In this document: positions 25,894-34,517 of the stretch, in pieces | Numbering within the stretch: the stretch's first letter is position 1 | Layout of the letters: each line of letters starts with the position of its first letter | Assembly (NCBI RefSeq): GCF_000025705.1 | Contig: NC_013959.1 | Location: 2,798,001-2,862,000, forward strand | DNA: 64,000 nucleotides | Direction: 5' to 3' | DNA from: Sideroxydans lithotrophicus ES-1 | GTDB taxonomy: Bacteria; Pseudomonadota; Gammaproteobacteria; Burkholderiales; Gallionellaceae | Position numbers and translations under genes: made by a program | The notes under the pieces: generated by a model | The model's input: the letters and a program-made list of their open reading frames with translations, nothing else | Database searches by the model: none | Told to the model about the DNA's origin: nothing

Positions 25894-26035
25894 GATGTTC
25901 TCCTTGTCGAGGAACAGGCCAGTCTGAGTGATCAGGCGGGATGGGGACGCGTGCTATGGCGATCTGCGTCGGTTCAACTTTATGCGCATTTGCCGGTTCT
26001 GCCAAGCAGCGAACAACCCGCTTGGCGACATTGCT

Positions 26036-28051
26036 TCATTCCTGGCTGCACACCCGGTTGCGCCCTGATCTCTTTGCCTGATACATGGCCTCGTCGGCGC
26101 GCTTGAGCATGTCTGCTATATCGCTGTCTTTTGCCACCAGGCCGGTCACCCCGATCGAGATGGTGAAGGAAAGGGTCTGGCCCTGCTCCAGCGGCATCGC
26201 TATCGCTGCAACCGCCAGGCGCAAGCGTTCGGCTGCATCGAACGCTTGTGCGGCGGTCGCTTCCGGCAGCAGGATAGCGAACTCCTCGCCGCCGAGGCGG
26301 CCGATGATGTCGATCTCGCGCATCGTCTGCAGGCAGACGGCACCCAGTGTCTGCAGGACAGTATCGCCCACATGGTGCCCATAGGTATCGTTGATGTCCT
26401 TGAAGTGATCCACATCCAGCATCATCAATGCCAGCGGCTTGCCGTAACGTTTGGTGCGCAATATCTCCTGTTCTGCCAGTTCGTAGAAATGGCGCCGGTT
26501 GTTGAGACTGGTCAATGCGTCGATCTGCGCACGCCGCTCCAGTTCCTGCTCGAATTTCTTTCTTTCGGTGATGTCGTGGAATGCCACCACGATGCCTGCG
26601 GCCTGCTGTTCCCTGATGATCGCGGAGACGCTCACCGAGATCGGCAACAGCTGCCCGTTCTTGCACCTGAATATCTCTTCCACCGCACGGTAGGTCTCCC
26701 CGGTCCGCGCCACGCGCAGCATGCTGCACTCGTGCTTTTCCTTTTGCTTGCCGTCACCATGGACATGCAACGTGCCATGCATGTCCTTGCCCAGGAGTTC
26801 GTTCTCGCTGTAGCCCAGCAATCGGCATGCTTCAGGATTGGCAAATGTGATCTTGCCTTCCAGGTCGGCGACCAGCAGGCCGTCGCTCATGGTGACGGCG
26901 ATCTCGCGCAGGCGCGCCTCTTCTTCTTCCATCCTGACCCGCGCCTGCTTGCGGCTCAGGCTGAAAAAGGCGATGGCCAACGACCCGAACGCAAGCAGCA
27001 GGTAAGCGACACCGTACAGGATGTCCCTGCCCACCTCATTGATCTCGGCAGCCTCGGTGAAGGTTGCATAGGGGGTGAACGAAACGATCTTCCAGTAATA
27101 TTCGCGCGCTGACAGTTCGTGCTTGCTGGGAGACCGCGGCAACGGCGAGCCAGTGGATGAGCGCTGCCCGGGTTGCAATGGATAGACCGTGGAATACACG
27201 AACAGCCCGGCATCTGTCTGCAGCGCCCCGCTGTCGCCGGTCGATATGGCGTTCCATACGTCGGGGTATTTCTTTCCGAACCTGAGTTCCGGCTTGCCCA
27301 GCATGAAACCCCATTCTTCATCTTGCTTCGCGCTGCTCAACCAGTAACCATCGCGGTTGAGCAGCATGCCGCGGCGCCGATCGCCGCCGCGCATGACATC
27401 GCGGAAGTGCTGCAGCAGCTCTCCGCCAAAGTAATTGAGCAGGATAACGCCGCGTTTGTGCCCGGCACCATCGAACACCGGCATGCCGAAACGGATCATC
27501 GGTTTGTAGGGGAGTTCCAGCTGGTCGTGCTCGATGTTCAGGTCCAACGGAGAGACGAATATCTCGTTGCGGTCGAGCTTGATGCTGTCGCGGAAGAAAT
27601 ATCTGCCGGATTTATCCTGCAGCTGGCTGCGCGGAACGATGGCCGGGCTGCCCTCATTGAAGTTGACACGGACGATCTCGCGACCGGAGGTGTCCAGGTA
27701 GCGCACCTGGTCGTAGTTCCCCGATATCCTGCACAATTCCAGAAACAGATTGGCCAGTTCGTCGAAGCGCTCCTCGCCGCCATGATCGAGGAAGCGCCGC
27801 AGTGACGGGGTGGACGCAAGCAGGCGCAGATCCGAAGTGACCGTGGAAAAATCACGCGCCACCAGATTCTTCGCGGTGTCGACCCGTGCCGCTTCTCTTA
27901 CCTTGGCGTTGTTGATCCGGTCCTGTACATCAAACCGTATGCTGAGAAAGATCGCGACGGTGAGCACGATCGCGGCAGACAGGTAGATCAGGACGAATCG
28001 CCGCAGCAGTGCCGGAACAGGCATTCTCGCAGCAGCGCTTGGTTGCAACAT
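26036..28051 (-). CDS. Membrane diguanylate cyclase with periplasmic sensor, PAS and GGDEF domains
   Basis: A 671-aa enzyme predicted to make c-di-GMP. It has a membrane helix near residues 18-40, a periplasmic Cache-like sensor domain, a second helix (about 330-355), a PAS domain (LREIAVTMSDGLLVADLEGK onward) and a C-terminal GGDEF domain with an intact GGEEF active site. An RxxD inhibitory site (REID) lies in the canonical position before it, so product feedback is expected. Start chosen for GGAGG five bases before the ATG; a GTG four codons upstream is the alternative. It belongs to the c-di-GMP cluster of this region. Confidence 0.93.
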   Translation of the reverse strand: MLQPSAAARMPVPALLRRFVLIYLSAAIVLTVAIFLSIRFDVQDRINNAKVREAARVDTAKNLVARDFSTVTSDLRLLASTPSLRRFLDHGGEERFDELANLFLELCRISGNYDQVRYLDTSGREIVRVNFNEGSPAIVPRSQLQDKSGRYFFRDSIKLDRNEIFVSPLDLNIEHDQLELPYKPMIRFGMPVFDGAGHKRGVILLNYFGGELLQHFRDVMRGGDRRRGMLLNRDGYWLSSAKQDEEWGFMLGKPELRFGKKYPDVWNAISTGDSGALQTDAGLFVYSTVYPLQPGQRSSTGSPLPRSPSKHELSAREYYWKIVSFTPYATFTEAAEINEVGRDILYGVAYLLLAFGSLAIAFFSLSRKQARVRMEEEEARLREIAVTMSDGLLVADLEGKITFANPEACRLLGYSENELLGKDMHGTLHVHGDGKQKEKHECSMLRVARTGETYRAVEEIFRCKNGQLLPISVSVSAIIREQQAAGIVVAFHDITERKKFEQELERRAQIDALTSLNNRRHFYELAEQEILRTKRYGKPLALMMLDVDHFKDINDTYGHHVGDTVLQTLGAVCLQTMREIDIIGRLGGEEFAILLPEATAAQAFDAAERLRLAVAAIAMPLEQGQTLSFTISIGVTGLVAKDSDIADMLKRADEAMYQAKRSGRNRVCSQE

Positions 28052-28253
28052 GAGTTCCTCCACGTCCGGGTTCGACAGTTTTTATACTATGAGCCGCCTC
28101 ATACGCTGAACCTGTGTTTGCAGGTTTGCCTACAACATGATCATGATACCCCACGTGAAATGCAGCAGGTGATCAAAGCGGCTTGTTTCGCTCGAAGATT
28201 CAGGGGGAATGACACCGGAGAAGCCGGGAAGGATCCGGCATCCGTGATTCGAG

Positions 28254-28829
28254 TCAGTCGTTCGGGGCGAGCTGCAGCGAACAGGACATGACACCGGCAA
28301 CGATCAGGTTCACACCGTGTCCGACTGCCGGATTCTTCGCCAGTTCGAAACAGACCAGGGTGGCGATCACGTTGCGAACCTTTTGTTGCGTCATCAGGTT
28401 CCAGGTCGCGTCGAATTCATCCTGGGTGAATACCAGTTCCAGATCGATGCGGAGCTGGTTCGGCAATTCGGCGATATATATGCGACCGATCTCACCGCTG
28501 CCAGTCCCTTTTTGCTCCGCAACATAGCCTGAAAGACCGTAAGCGATATTGACGCTGGAGACATCGACTGTCGTATGGGTCGTCAGGTAGGTAAACAGTC
28601 TTTCATCGAATTCCTTGTCGGAATCGGCCTGAGTCTCACGCTTGCTGGCGGAAGCCAGAAACGCAAAGTCGGCAGTCGGCTTGTTCTCGGTCATCTGCCG
28701 CGCGGCAACAACTTTTTCGCATGAAAGTTTCAATGCCCGGACAGACATCTGACTCGATACATCCTCAGACTTGCCCATGCTGTTGACCAGGAAGGAGTCG
28801 AGTTTAAGTGCAAGCGAGATTTCAATCAT
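28254..28829 (-). CDS. Uncharacterised 191-aa protein
   Basis: I do not recognise it. It has no signal peptide or membrane helix. It contains charged helical stretches (VRALKLSCEKVVAARQMTEN) and a beta-rich centre (VNIAYGLSGYVAEQ, IYIAELPNQLRIDLELVF). No ribosome-binding site is evident before the ATG, and an in-frame ATG at residue 18 is an alternative start. It lies between two c-di-GMP enzymes, but there is no sequence basis to link it to them. Confidence 0.6.
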   Translation of the reverse strand: MIEISLALKLDSFLVNSMGKSEDVSSQMSVRALKLSCEKVVAARQMTENKPTADFAFLASASKRETQADSDKEFDERLFTYLTTHTTVDVSSVNIAYGLSGYVAEQKGTGSGEIGRIYIAELPNQLRIDLELVFTQDEFDATWNLMTQQKVRNVIATLVCFELAKNPAVGHGVNLIVAGVMSCSLQLAPND

Positions 28830-29061
28830 TTTGTCTGCAGTCGATCCTGATCGACTTTCTCCTTAAGTATCCAGATTGGGCGGTGCCGATGATTATTGCA
28901 TCATTTGATCAGGCCGGCACCACGTCGACCATGGTTGTGCACGTTTCGTTGAAAGCCGGGCAAGCCGGAATGGCACTCGCGAGAACCGCGTCAGGATGGT
29001 ATTGAGGCGCGGGTGCCGAAGCGTAACACCTTCGAAGCTTTACCTGATGGATAGATGCCAG
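28830..29061. other. Intergenic stretch, nothing recognised
   Basis: About 230 bases. A 65-codon plus-strand frame is present but has unconvincing composition and no ribosome-binding site. It may contain the promoter of the 191-aa protein. Confidence 0.4.
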
Positions 29062-29397
29062 CTAGAGGCATCCGCCGCAGCTGCCGCAGCGCCAGTCATG
29101 CCGATTCACTGCCTGGTAGAACCAGCGCATGTGTGCCACATCGCAGGGAATATCGTGCTGCAGGAACAGCTCCGCCAGCCAGGATGCATTCGCCTCTATC
29201 CACCGGTCTTCCGGCAGGCCCTCGGCATAGTCTTCGTCGTCGGGAAAGATATAGCTGTAAATGCCGTAGGTGTCCATATCCTCGTCGCGCTTGGCGGGGC
29301 TGAGCTCCAGCATCCGTCCCTGGAAAGTGATCTCCCAATGGCCGTTGCAGAGATTGTTGCCTGTGGCTGTCCAGGTTGCAGAGAATGGATTAGGCAT
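29062..29397 (-). CDS. Uncharacterised protein with Cys-rich C-terminus
   Basis: A 111-aa protein beginning MPNPFSATWTATGNNLCNGH and ending in CGSCGGCL, a possible metal or redox site. The centre is acidic and aromatic (YIFPDDEDYAEGLPEDRW). Not recognised as a named family. A TTG nine codons upstream extends the frame, but the ATG is preferred. Divergently placed from the GGDEF-EAL gene that follows. Confidence 0.6.
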   Translation of the reverse strand: MPNPFSATWTATGNNLCNGHWEITFQGRMLELSPAKRDEDMDTYGIYSYIFPDDEDYAEGLPEDRWIEANASWLAELFLQHDIPCDVAHMRWFYQAVNRHDWRCGSCGGCL

Positions 29398-29559
29398 GGC
29401 GATGGGCTGCTCGTGAATTTGCAAAGTTAAGGTAATGGAACCGGCTGATGAACAAGCCGCGTACGTTAGTCCCGCCGCACTGCAAATGATTCATGAAAAA
29501 TCGCCGTATCCCGCCACGGCCGCAATGGTGCACGGTGGGGTGATATTTTTCATTGTCCC

Positions 29560-32004
29560 ATGAAGGACATACAGGATGGCAGGGCATTTGCAACAAAACT
29601 GAAACGTTGCCGCTGGATTTTAAGGCATAATCCGTACGAATCCATCAACCTTCAGCCCGAATCCGCATCGCCTTTCGCCCAAGACTTTTTCGATCTCCGA
29701 TCGGAAGCAATAATAAAATTGAAAGACAAGACGGCAATACAATCTGCACAGCTGCGACAGTTGCTTTCCGTTAGCAAGGTGTCGCTGATCACCAGCATCT
29801 CTCTTGCTGCCATACTCGCTTATATACAACGAACGGTGGTTCCTTCCAGCGAACTGCTCGTCTGGTGTTTGCTGATGGTGCTGGCCTCGCTTTTGCGGGC
29901 CGCGCTGGTCTATTCCCCGCAAACCCTCCGACTCGATGACGCTGCTGCGGTGCAAGCCAGGCTGCAGAAGTTCCGCATCGGCGTCGTGGTTGCAGGAGCA
30001 GTATGGGGTTCGGCCGGCCTCCTGCTGTTCCCGGCCCATCATCCGCAATATGTGATGTTCCTGATCTTCACGCTGGCGGGCATGACGGCCGGCGGCGTGA
30101 TCTCTTTTTCTGCCGACTTGGTCAGCGCTGTTGCTTTCTCGGTGTTGCTCAGCCTGCCGGTCGCGATCCGCCTGTTCGTTACGGGAGACCATCTGTCAGA
30201 AGCGATGGGCGTGGCGGTGCTGCTGTATCTGGGCTTCATGATCGCGAGCATCCGGCGCATCAACCAGAACATATGCGAGAACATCATCCTGCGCATCGAA
30301 GCCGCAGCGCGCGAAGGCAAGGTGCGGGAAAGCGAAGAACGCTATCGTTTGCTGCTGAGCCATTTGCCGGTCGGCATCTTTCATTACAACACCGATCTGG
30401 TCATCACCTATTGCAACGACCGCCTCGCCGAGCTGCTGCACAACTCCGTCGAGCACGTGATCGGCCTGGATATGAAACTGGTCAAGGACCAGGCCATCCT
30501 GCCCAGCCTGCGCAAGGCGCTGGAGGGCGAGAGAAGCAATTTTGAAGGACATTACCTCGCCACCTACAGCGATGCCGAGGGATGGGCATACATCACTTGC
30601 ACGCCTTTCCACGACCACAATGGTCAGATCGCCGGCGGCATCGCCATCGTCCAGGACATCACCGAACACAAGGCGGCCGAGGAGAAGATCAACAACCTGG
30701 CGTTCTACGACCCGCTCACCGGGCTGCCCAACCGCCGGCTGCTGCTGGACAGGCTGCAGCATGCGCTGGCTTCGAGCGCGCGCAGCGGCAGGGAAGGTGC
30801 ACTGCTGTTCATCGACCTGGACAATTTCAAGGCGCTCAACGACACGCTGGGCCACGACATGGGCGACCTGCTGCTGCGGCAGGTCGCCCAACGCCTGGCT
30901 TCCTGCGTGCGCGAAGGCGATTCCATCGCACGCCTGGGCGGGGACGAATTCGTGGTGATGCTGGAAGACCTGGGCGGACACGATCTCGAAGCGGCGGCGC
31001 AGACGGAAGCCGTCGGCGAGAAGATACTCGCCATGCTCGGTCTGCCTTACCAGCTCGTTGCACATGAATACCGCTGCACTCCCAGCATCGGCGCAACGCT
31101 GTTCAGCGGCCACGAGCTGGCCAAGGAAGAGCTGCTGAAGCGCGCCGATATCGCCATGTACCAGGCCAAGCAGGCGGGCCGCAACACGGTGCGCTTCTTC
31201 GACCAGCAGATGCAGGACGCGGTCACCGCCCGTGTCGCGCTGGAAGGCGAATTGCACAAGGCGCTCGACCGGCAGCAATTCCGATTGCATTACCAGATCC
31301 AGGTGGACGCATCGGGCCGGCCGCTGGGTGCGGAGGCATTGATACGCTGGATGCACCCCGAGCGCGGCTTGGTGCCGCCCGACCAGTTCATCGGCATGGC
31401 GGAAGAGACGGACCTGATCTTGCCCATCGGACAATGGGTGATGGACACTGCCTGCGCCCAGCTCAAGACATGGCAGCAGCATGCACCCACCCGCGATCTC
31501 GTGCTTGCGGTGAACGTGAGCGCGACCCAATTCCACCAGCTGGATTTCGTCTTCCAGGTGCGGGCCACCGTGCAGCGCCACGCCATCGATCCGAAGTTGC
31601 TCAAGCTGGAGCTGACCGAGAGCATGCTGCTGGAGAACATCGAAGACACGATCAGGACCATGAACGCACTGAAGGAGATCGGGGTGCAGTTCTCGCTGGA
31701 CGACTTCGGTACCGGCTATTCGTCCCTGCAATACCTGAAACGGCTACCGCTGGACCAGATCAAGATCGACCAGTCGTTCGTGCGCGATATCGCGTCCGAC
31801 AGCAACGACCGCGAGATCGTCGGCACCATCATCGCCATGGCGCAGAACCTGTACCTGGATGTGATCGCCGAGGGCGTGGAGACGGAAGAACAACGACAGT
31901 TCCTGCAGGATAACGGCTGCACCCATTTCCAGGGATACCTGTTCGGGAAACCGGTGCCAGTCGAACAGTTCGAGGCGATGCTGCAGCCGGATCGAGCATC
32001 CTGA
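29560..32004 (+). CDS. GGDEF-EAL c-di-GMP enzyme with membrane and PAS domains (module copy 1)
   Basis: An 814-aa protein. A membrane block of about five helices (about residues 75-230) is followed by a PAS domain (RLLLSHLPVGIFHYNTD) with its C-cap, a GGDEF domain with intact ARLGGDEF and an RxxD inhibitory site (REGD), then an EAL domain with GAEALIRW, ELTES, DDFGTGYSSL, IKIDQSFV and AEGVETEEQ. Both halves look catalytically competent, so it may be bifunctional. The N-terminal start is uncertain: no clear ribosome-binding site precedes the ATG. The GGDEF-EAL half is nearly the same as in the gene at 34518, and each is followed by the same small gene family. Confidence 0.92.
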   Translation: MKDIQDGRAFATKLKRCRWILRHNPYESINLQPESASPFAQDFFDLRSEAIIKLKDKTAIQSAQLRQLLSVSKVSLITSISLAAILAYIQRTVVPSSELLVWCLLMVLASLLRAALVYSPQTLRLDDAAAVQARLQKFRIGVVVAGAVWGSAGLLLFPAHHPQYVMFLIFTLAGMTAGGVISFSADLVSAVAFSVLLSLPVAIRLFVTGDHLSEAMGVAVLLYLGFMIASIRRINQNICENIILRIEAAAREGKVRESEERYRLLLSHLPVGIFHYNTDLVITYCNDRLAELLHNSVEHVIGLDMKLVKDQAILPSLRKALEGERSNFEGHYLATYSDAEGWAYITCTPFHDHNGQIAGGIAIVQDITEHKAAEEKINNLAFYDPLTGLPNRRLLLDRLQHALASSARSGREGALLFIDLDNFKALNDTLGHDMGDLLLRQVAQRLASCVREGDSIARLGGDEFVVMLEDLGGHDLEAAAQTEAVGEKILAMLGLPYQLVAHEYRCTPSIGATLFSGHELAKEELLKRADIAMYQAKQAGRNTVRFFDQQMQDAVTARVALEGELHKALDRQQFRLHYQIQVDASGRPLGAEALIRWMHPERGLVPPDQFIGMAEETDLILPIGQWVMDTACAQLKTWQQHAPTRDLVLAVNVSATQFHQLDFVFQVRATVQRHAIDPKLLKLELTESMLLENIEDTIRTMNALKEIGVQFSLDDFGTGYSSLQYLKRLPLDQIKIDQSFVRDIASDSNDREIVGTIIAMAQNLYLDVIAEGVETEEQRQFLQDNGCTHFQGYLFGKPVPVEQFEAMLQPDRAS

Positions 32005-32042
32005 ATACCCATCTCCACAGTAGTTAATCGAACCCGCCGGAA

Positions 32043-32072
32043 TTGACGCCGCTGCGCGCCCGGGTCTACGCT
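32043..32072 (+). promoter_or_regulatory. Promoter of small-gene copy 1
   Basis: TTGACG (32043-32048), 18-bp spacer, TACGCT (32067-32072), followed by G/A-rich sequence. The identical hexamers with the same 18-bp spacing and partly conserved spacer (GGGTC) precede the paralogous small gene at 36896-36925. Conservation between copies supports a sigma-70-type promoter. Confidence 0.6.
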
Positions 32073-32141
32073 ATGCGGCACACGGGGGTTCGCGCGATTC
32101 ATGCACGACCGTGAGTGATCTAATGACAATGGAGAACAGCC

Positions 32142-32402
32142 ATGATCAATAGAAACGTCGTCCTGCAAACGCTGAAATGCAGCCCCAGCCAGTACCCGCA
32201 AACGCTTGATGAACGCTTCCCCCACGTGCTGGAAAAGGTCGTCAAACTGTGGAATTCACCCGATGCTGAATCCTACTTCGCCGATCTGCTGCAGCCCAAT
32301 GGTCGCGGCGGCGGCAGATTCGACCGCGACGGTTTTCCGGACAAGGCGTGGGAAGAGATCCTGCAACTGCAAATACTCTACGGCAGACAGCGCCCCCATT
32401 AG
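32142..32402 (+). CDS. Small conserved protein paired with GGDEF-EAL gene (copy 1)
   Basis: An 86-aa cytoplasmic protein, starting MINRNVVLQTLKCSP. It contains the stretch ADLLQPNGRGGGRFDRDGFP, which is almost identical in its paralogue at 36996. The C-terminus is helical (DKAWEEILQLQILYG). Not recognised as a named domain. It has its own promoter about 70 bases upstream. Retention of the pair after each GGDEF-EAL gene suggests a shared role, perhaps as partner or regulator of the enzyme (inference). Confidence 0.8.
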   Translation: MINRNVVLQTLKCSPSQYPQTLDERFPHVLEKVVKLWNSPDAESYFADLLQPNGRGGGRFDRDGFPDKAWEEILQLQILYGRQRPH

Positions 32403-32421
32403 GCGGATCAATGGCGGCAAC

Positions 32422-33414
32422 TCATTGCCTGTCCCGGTTGCGCTCCTGGTTCCATCCCGGCCCGCGATTCGAGTCGCGCTCGCCTTCATAGCGCTGCTGC
32501 CTCGAGTCCCGCTCCTGCTGTCTGATCTCCCTGTCCTGCTGCCTGGTCTCGCGCTCTTGCGGCCTTTGCATCTGCTGCTCGCGCCGCATCGTTTCCGGCT
32601 GGGTCTGCTGCTTGCGATCCTGCGCTTCCGTGCGTCCCTGCCGCGGCGTGACGACGATCGGACTTTGTTCATTCGCGCCGCCTCGTTGCGGTGAAGTGGC
32701 GCGAGGAACAGCCTGTGCACCCTGCGGAGTGGGGCGAGAGAACGGTGCGTTCTGCTGCATCGCGCCACCTTCCTGCGGTGCACGTTGTCTTTGCTGCATG
32801 ACCGGCCCGCCTTGCACCGGTTGCTGCTGGAAGCGCTGCTGCAGGTAGGGATCGCGGGACTGGTAACGATAATGCCTTTGTTCCAGTTCGCGCTGCTGCT
32901 CCAGTTGCCGAGGATAGCGATCGCCCGAATATTGGCGCTGATAGTCCGGCAACGGGGCCGGCCTGTGGTGGACGTTGCGGTTCCACCTGTTCCAGCCGCT
33001 TCTGCGCTGTTCCCATTCATGACCCCAGTGTTCGCCCCAGTGCGGCGGTTCATTCGACAGCCAGACCTGGAAGTACACCGGCGGCATGCGGTAGTAGCGC
33101 ACCGGCACCCTGAGGATGAACACCGGTACATCGTCCGGATCCACCAGCCACCAGGGGCCGTTGTACCACGTGCTGACGTACCAGCTGTCATCCTGGTAGA
33201 GCCAGTACTCGCCGTCGTAGAAGAACAGGTTCGCTTCCAGCTGCGGAGCGTAATAGACCGGGTAACCCGGCACGAGGACAAAGTCCGGGTAGTTCGACAG
33301 GGCGAACCCGATGCTGACATTCGGCGTCGCGATCCGGACGCTCAGCTGATCGGCATGCGATGGCGCCGAGCACAGCATCAGCAACACTACGAGCAGATAA
33401 CGGATGTGTTTCAT
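32422..33414 (-). CDS. Secreted Gln/Arg-rich low-complexity protein
   Basis: A 330-aa exported protein with a signal peptide ending SHADQ at about residue 21. A Tyr/Trp-rich N-terminal domain (GEYWLYQDDSWYVSTWYNGP) is followed from about residue 135 by a long Gln/Arg/Pro-rich disordered tail (QQQREL, RETRQQDREIRQQERDSR). GGAGG six bases before the ATG gives a strong start. It may be a matrix or polyanion-binding surface protein (inference). It is followed on the same strand side by a second secreted Arg-rich gene. Confidence 0.75.
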   Translation of the reverse strand: MKHIRYLLVVLLMLCSAPSHADQLSVRIATPNVSIGFALSNYPDFVLVPGYPVYYAPQLEANLFFYDGEYWLYQDDSWYVSTWYNGPWWLVDPDDVPVFILRVPVRYYRMPPVYFQVWLSNEPPHWGEHWGHEWEQRRSGWNRWNRNVHHRPAPLPDYQRQYSGDRYPRQLEQQRELEQRHYRYQSRDPYLQQRFQQQPVQGGPVMQQRQRAPQEGGAMQQNAPFSRPTPQGAQAVPRATSPQRGGANEQSPIVVTPRQGRTEAQDRKQQTQPETMRREQQMQRPQERETRQQDREIRQQERDSRQQRYEGERDSNRGPGWNQERNRDRQ

Positions 33415-33531
33415 GATGTGACCTCCAGTCCGATAAACCAGTGACTCATGCATGCAGGTGCCGAACCATCCCCGGCGACGGGATCATCCGACTCTGTCGG
33501 GATCCCGCAATGACCGATCGATCAGCGTCGG

Positions 33532-34008
33532 CTAATCGCGATCGCGTCTGTGCTCGCCGCTATTACCGCGGCGATCGCCGTCGCGGCCTTCATCGCGACG
33601 GCCTTGGTAATTTCCGCGTCCTTCATCCCTGCGCTCGTCCCGACGTTCGTCGCGGCGCTCGTCACCGCGATGTTCTTCCCGGTAGCGTGGAGCATATTCG
33701 CGGTTATACCAACCGTCCTGCACAAAGAAGACGCGCTCGCCGCAAGCGTTGTATTCGTGGCAATGCCTGCTCCAGTGCTTGGCATGTCCAGGCGGCACGC
33801 GCAGGTAGATCGGCGGACGCTCGTCCCTGCCCCGCTGCACGATCACCGGCTGGGCATTGATGACTACCGGCTGGGGGAAGTTGCCGATGTCGATCCGGCC
33901 ATAGAAACCGGGTTGGCCTACGCTGACCGAAACGCCTACGTCGGCAGCATAAGATGTAGTGGTGAGAGTTGCGGCAGCCACTGCTGCTGCGATCAGTATA
34001 CGTTTCAT
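33532..34008 (-). CDS. Secreted Arg/Asp/Glu-repeat protein
   Basis: A 158-aa exported protein. Signal peptide MKRILIAAAVAAATLTTTSY then AAD. A short beta-rich domain (FPQPVVINAQPVIVQRGRDE, RPPIYLRVPPGHAKHWSRHC) carries two Cys. The C-terminal tail is made of repeated DERR/DEGR units (about residues 115-158). AGGAG precedes the ATG. It resembles small periplasmic proteins that often sit near envelope-stress genes, but the function is unknown. It is probably related in role to the neighbouring secreted protein at 32422. Confidence 0.75.
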   Translation of the reverse strand: MKRILIAAAVAAATLTTTSYAADVGVSVSVGQPGFYGRIDIGNFPQPVVINAQPVIVQRGRDERPPIYLRVPPGHAKHWSRHCHEYNACGERVFFVQDGWYNREYAPRYREEHRGDERRDERRDERRDEGRGNYQGRRDEGRDGDRRGNSGEHRRDRD

Positions 34009-34056
34009 GTTGAAGCTCCTGTTGTGGTGAAGTTCAGACAGATAGCATCGGCTCAC

Positions 34057-34517
34057 GTTCGCAGCAATTTTTTGCAGGGATCGAACGAGCCTGCTCGAAT
34101 TATTCTCCTATTTTTGCCGGGCCGTTGCCTTTATCGACAACAACTTCGACAGATGTATCAATTTGCGCAGCATCGACAGGATTGCACCGTGGACCAGCGG
34201 CGTCGACATCCCTGTCGATGCGGCGGAAAACAATTGGAAAACAATCGGCTTTGTTACATTTGCCCTTATTGTCCATCAGCATATTTCAGTCAGGACTTCG
34301 TCGGAAACTGTCCTGGTTCCGTCATCGCCGCACGGGGATCTCGGCGGCATCCCCTGTATGCGCCTGCATTGGCGGATTTTCATCGTCTGGCGCGCGTCTT
34401 GCTGTAAACAATACCCAAACAAAGAACGGAAGGACATGGCATGCCGAAGCCGACTCTGCGCATTGGACCAATGGAAGGCACGACTGTTCATTTTCCGCAT
34501 ATGCTCGAGATTACCGA
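34057..34517. other. Intergenic region of about 460 bp, no convincing gene
   Basis: Open frames exist on both strands but none has a ribosome-binding site or recognisable composition, and the frame of the downstream GGDEF-EAL gene stays open through most of it without similarity to a domain. It probably holds the divergent promoters of the Arg-repeat protein and the GGDEF-EAL gene. Confidence 0.45.

Noticed and set aside
26246-27112. Long antisense open frames, for example opposite the diguanylate cyclase, uvrD and polA
   Set aside because: They mirror the codon bias of high-GC genes on the other strand and encode His/Gln/Arg-rich nonsense with no ribosome-binding sites.
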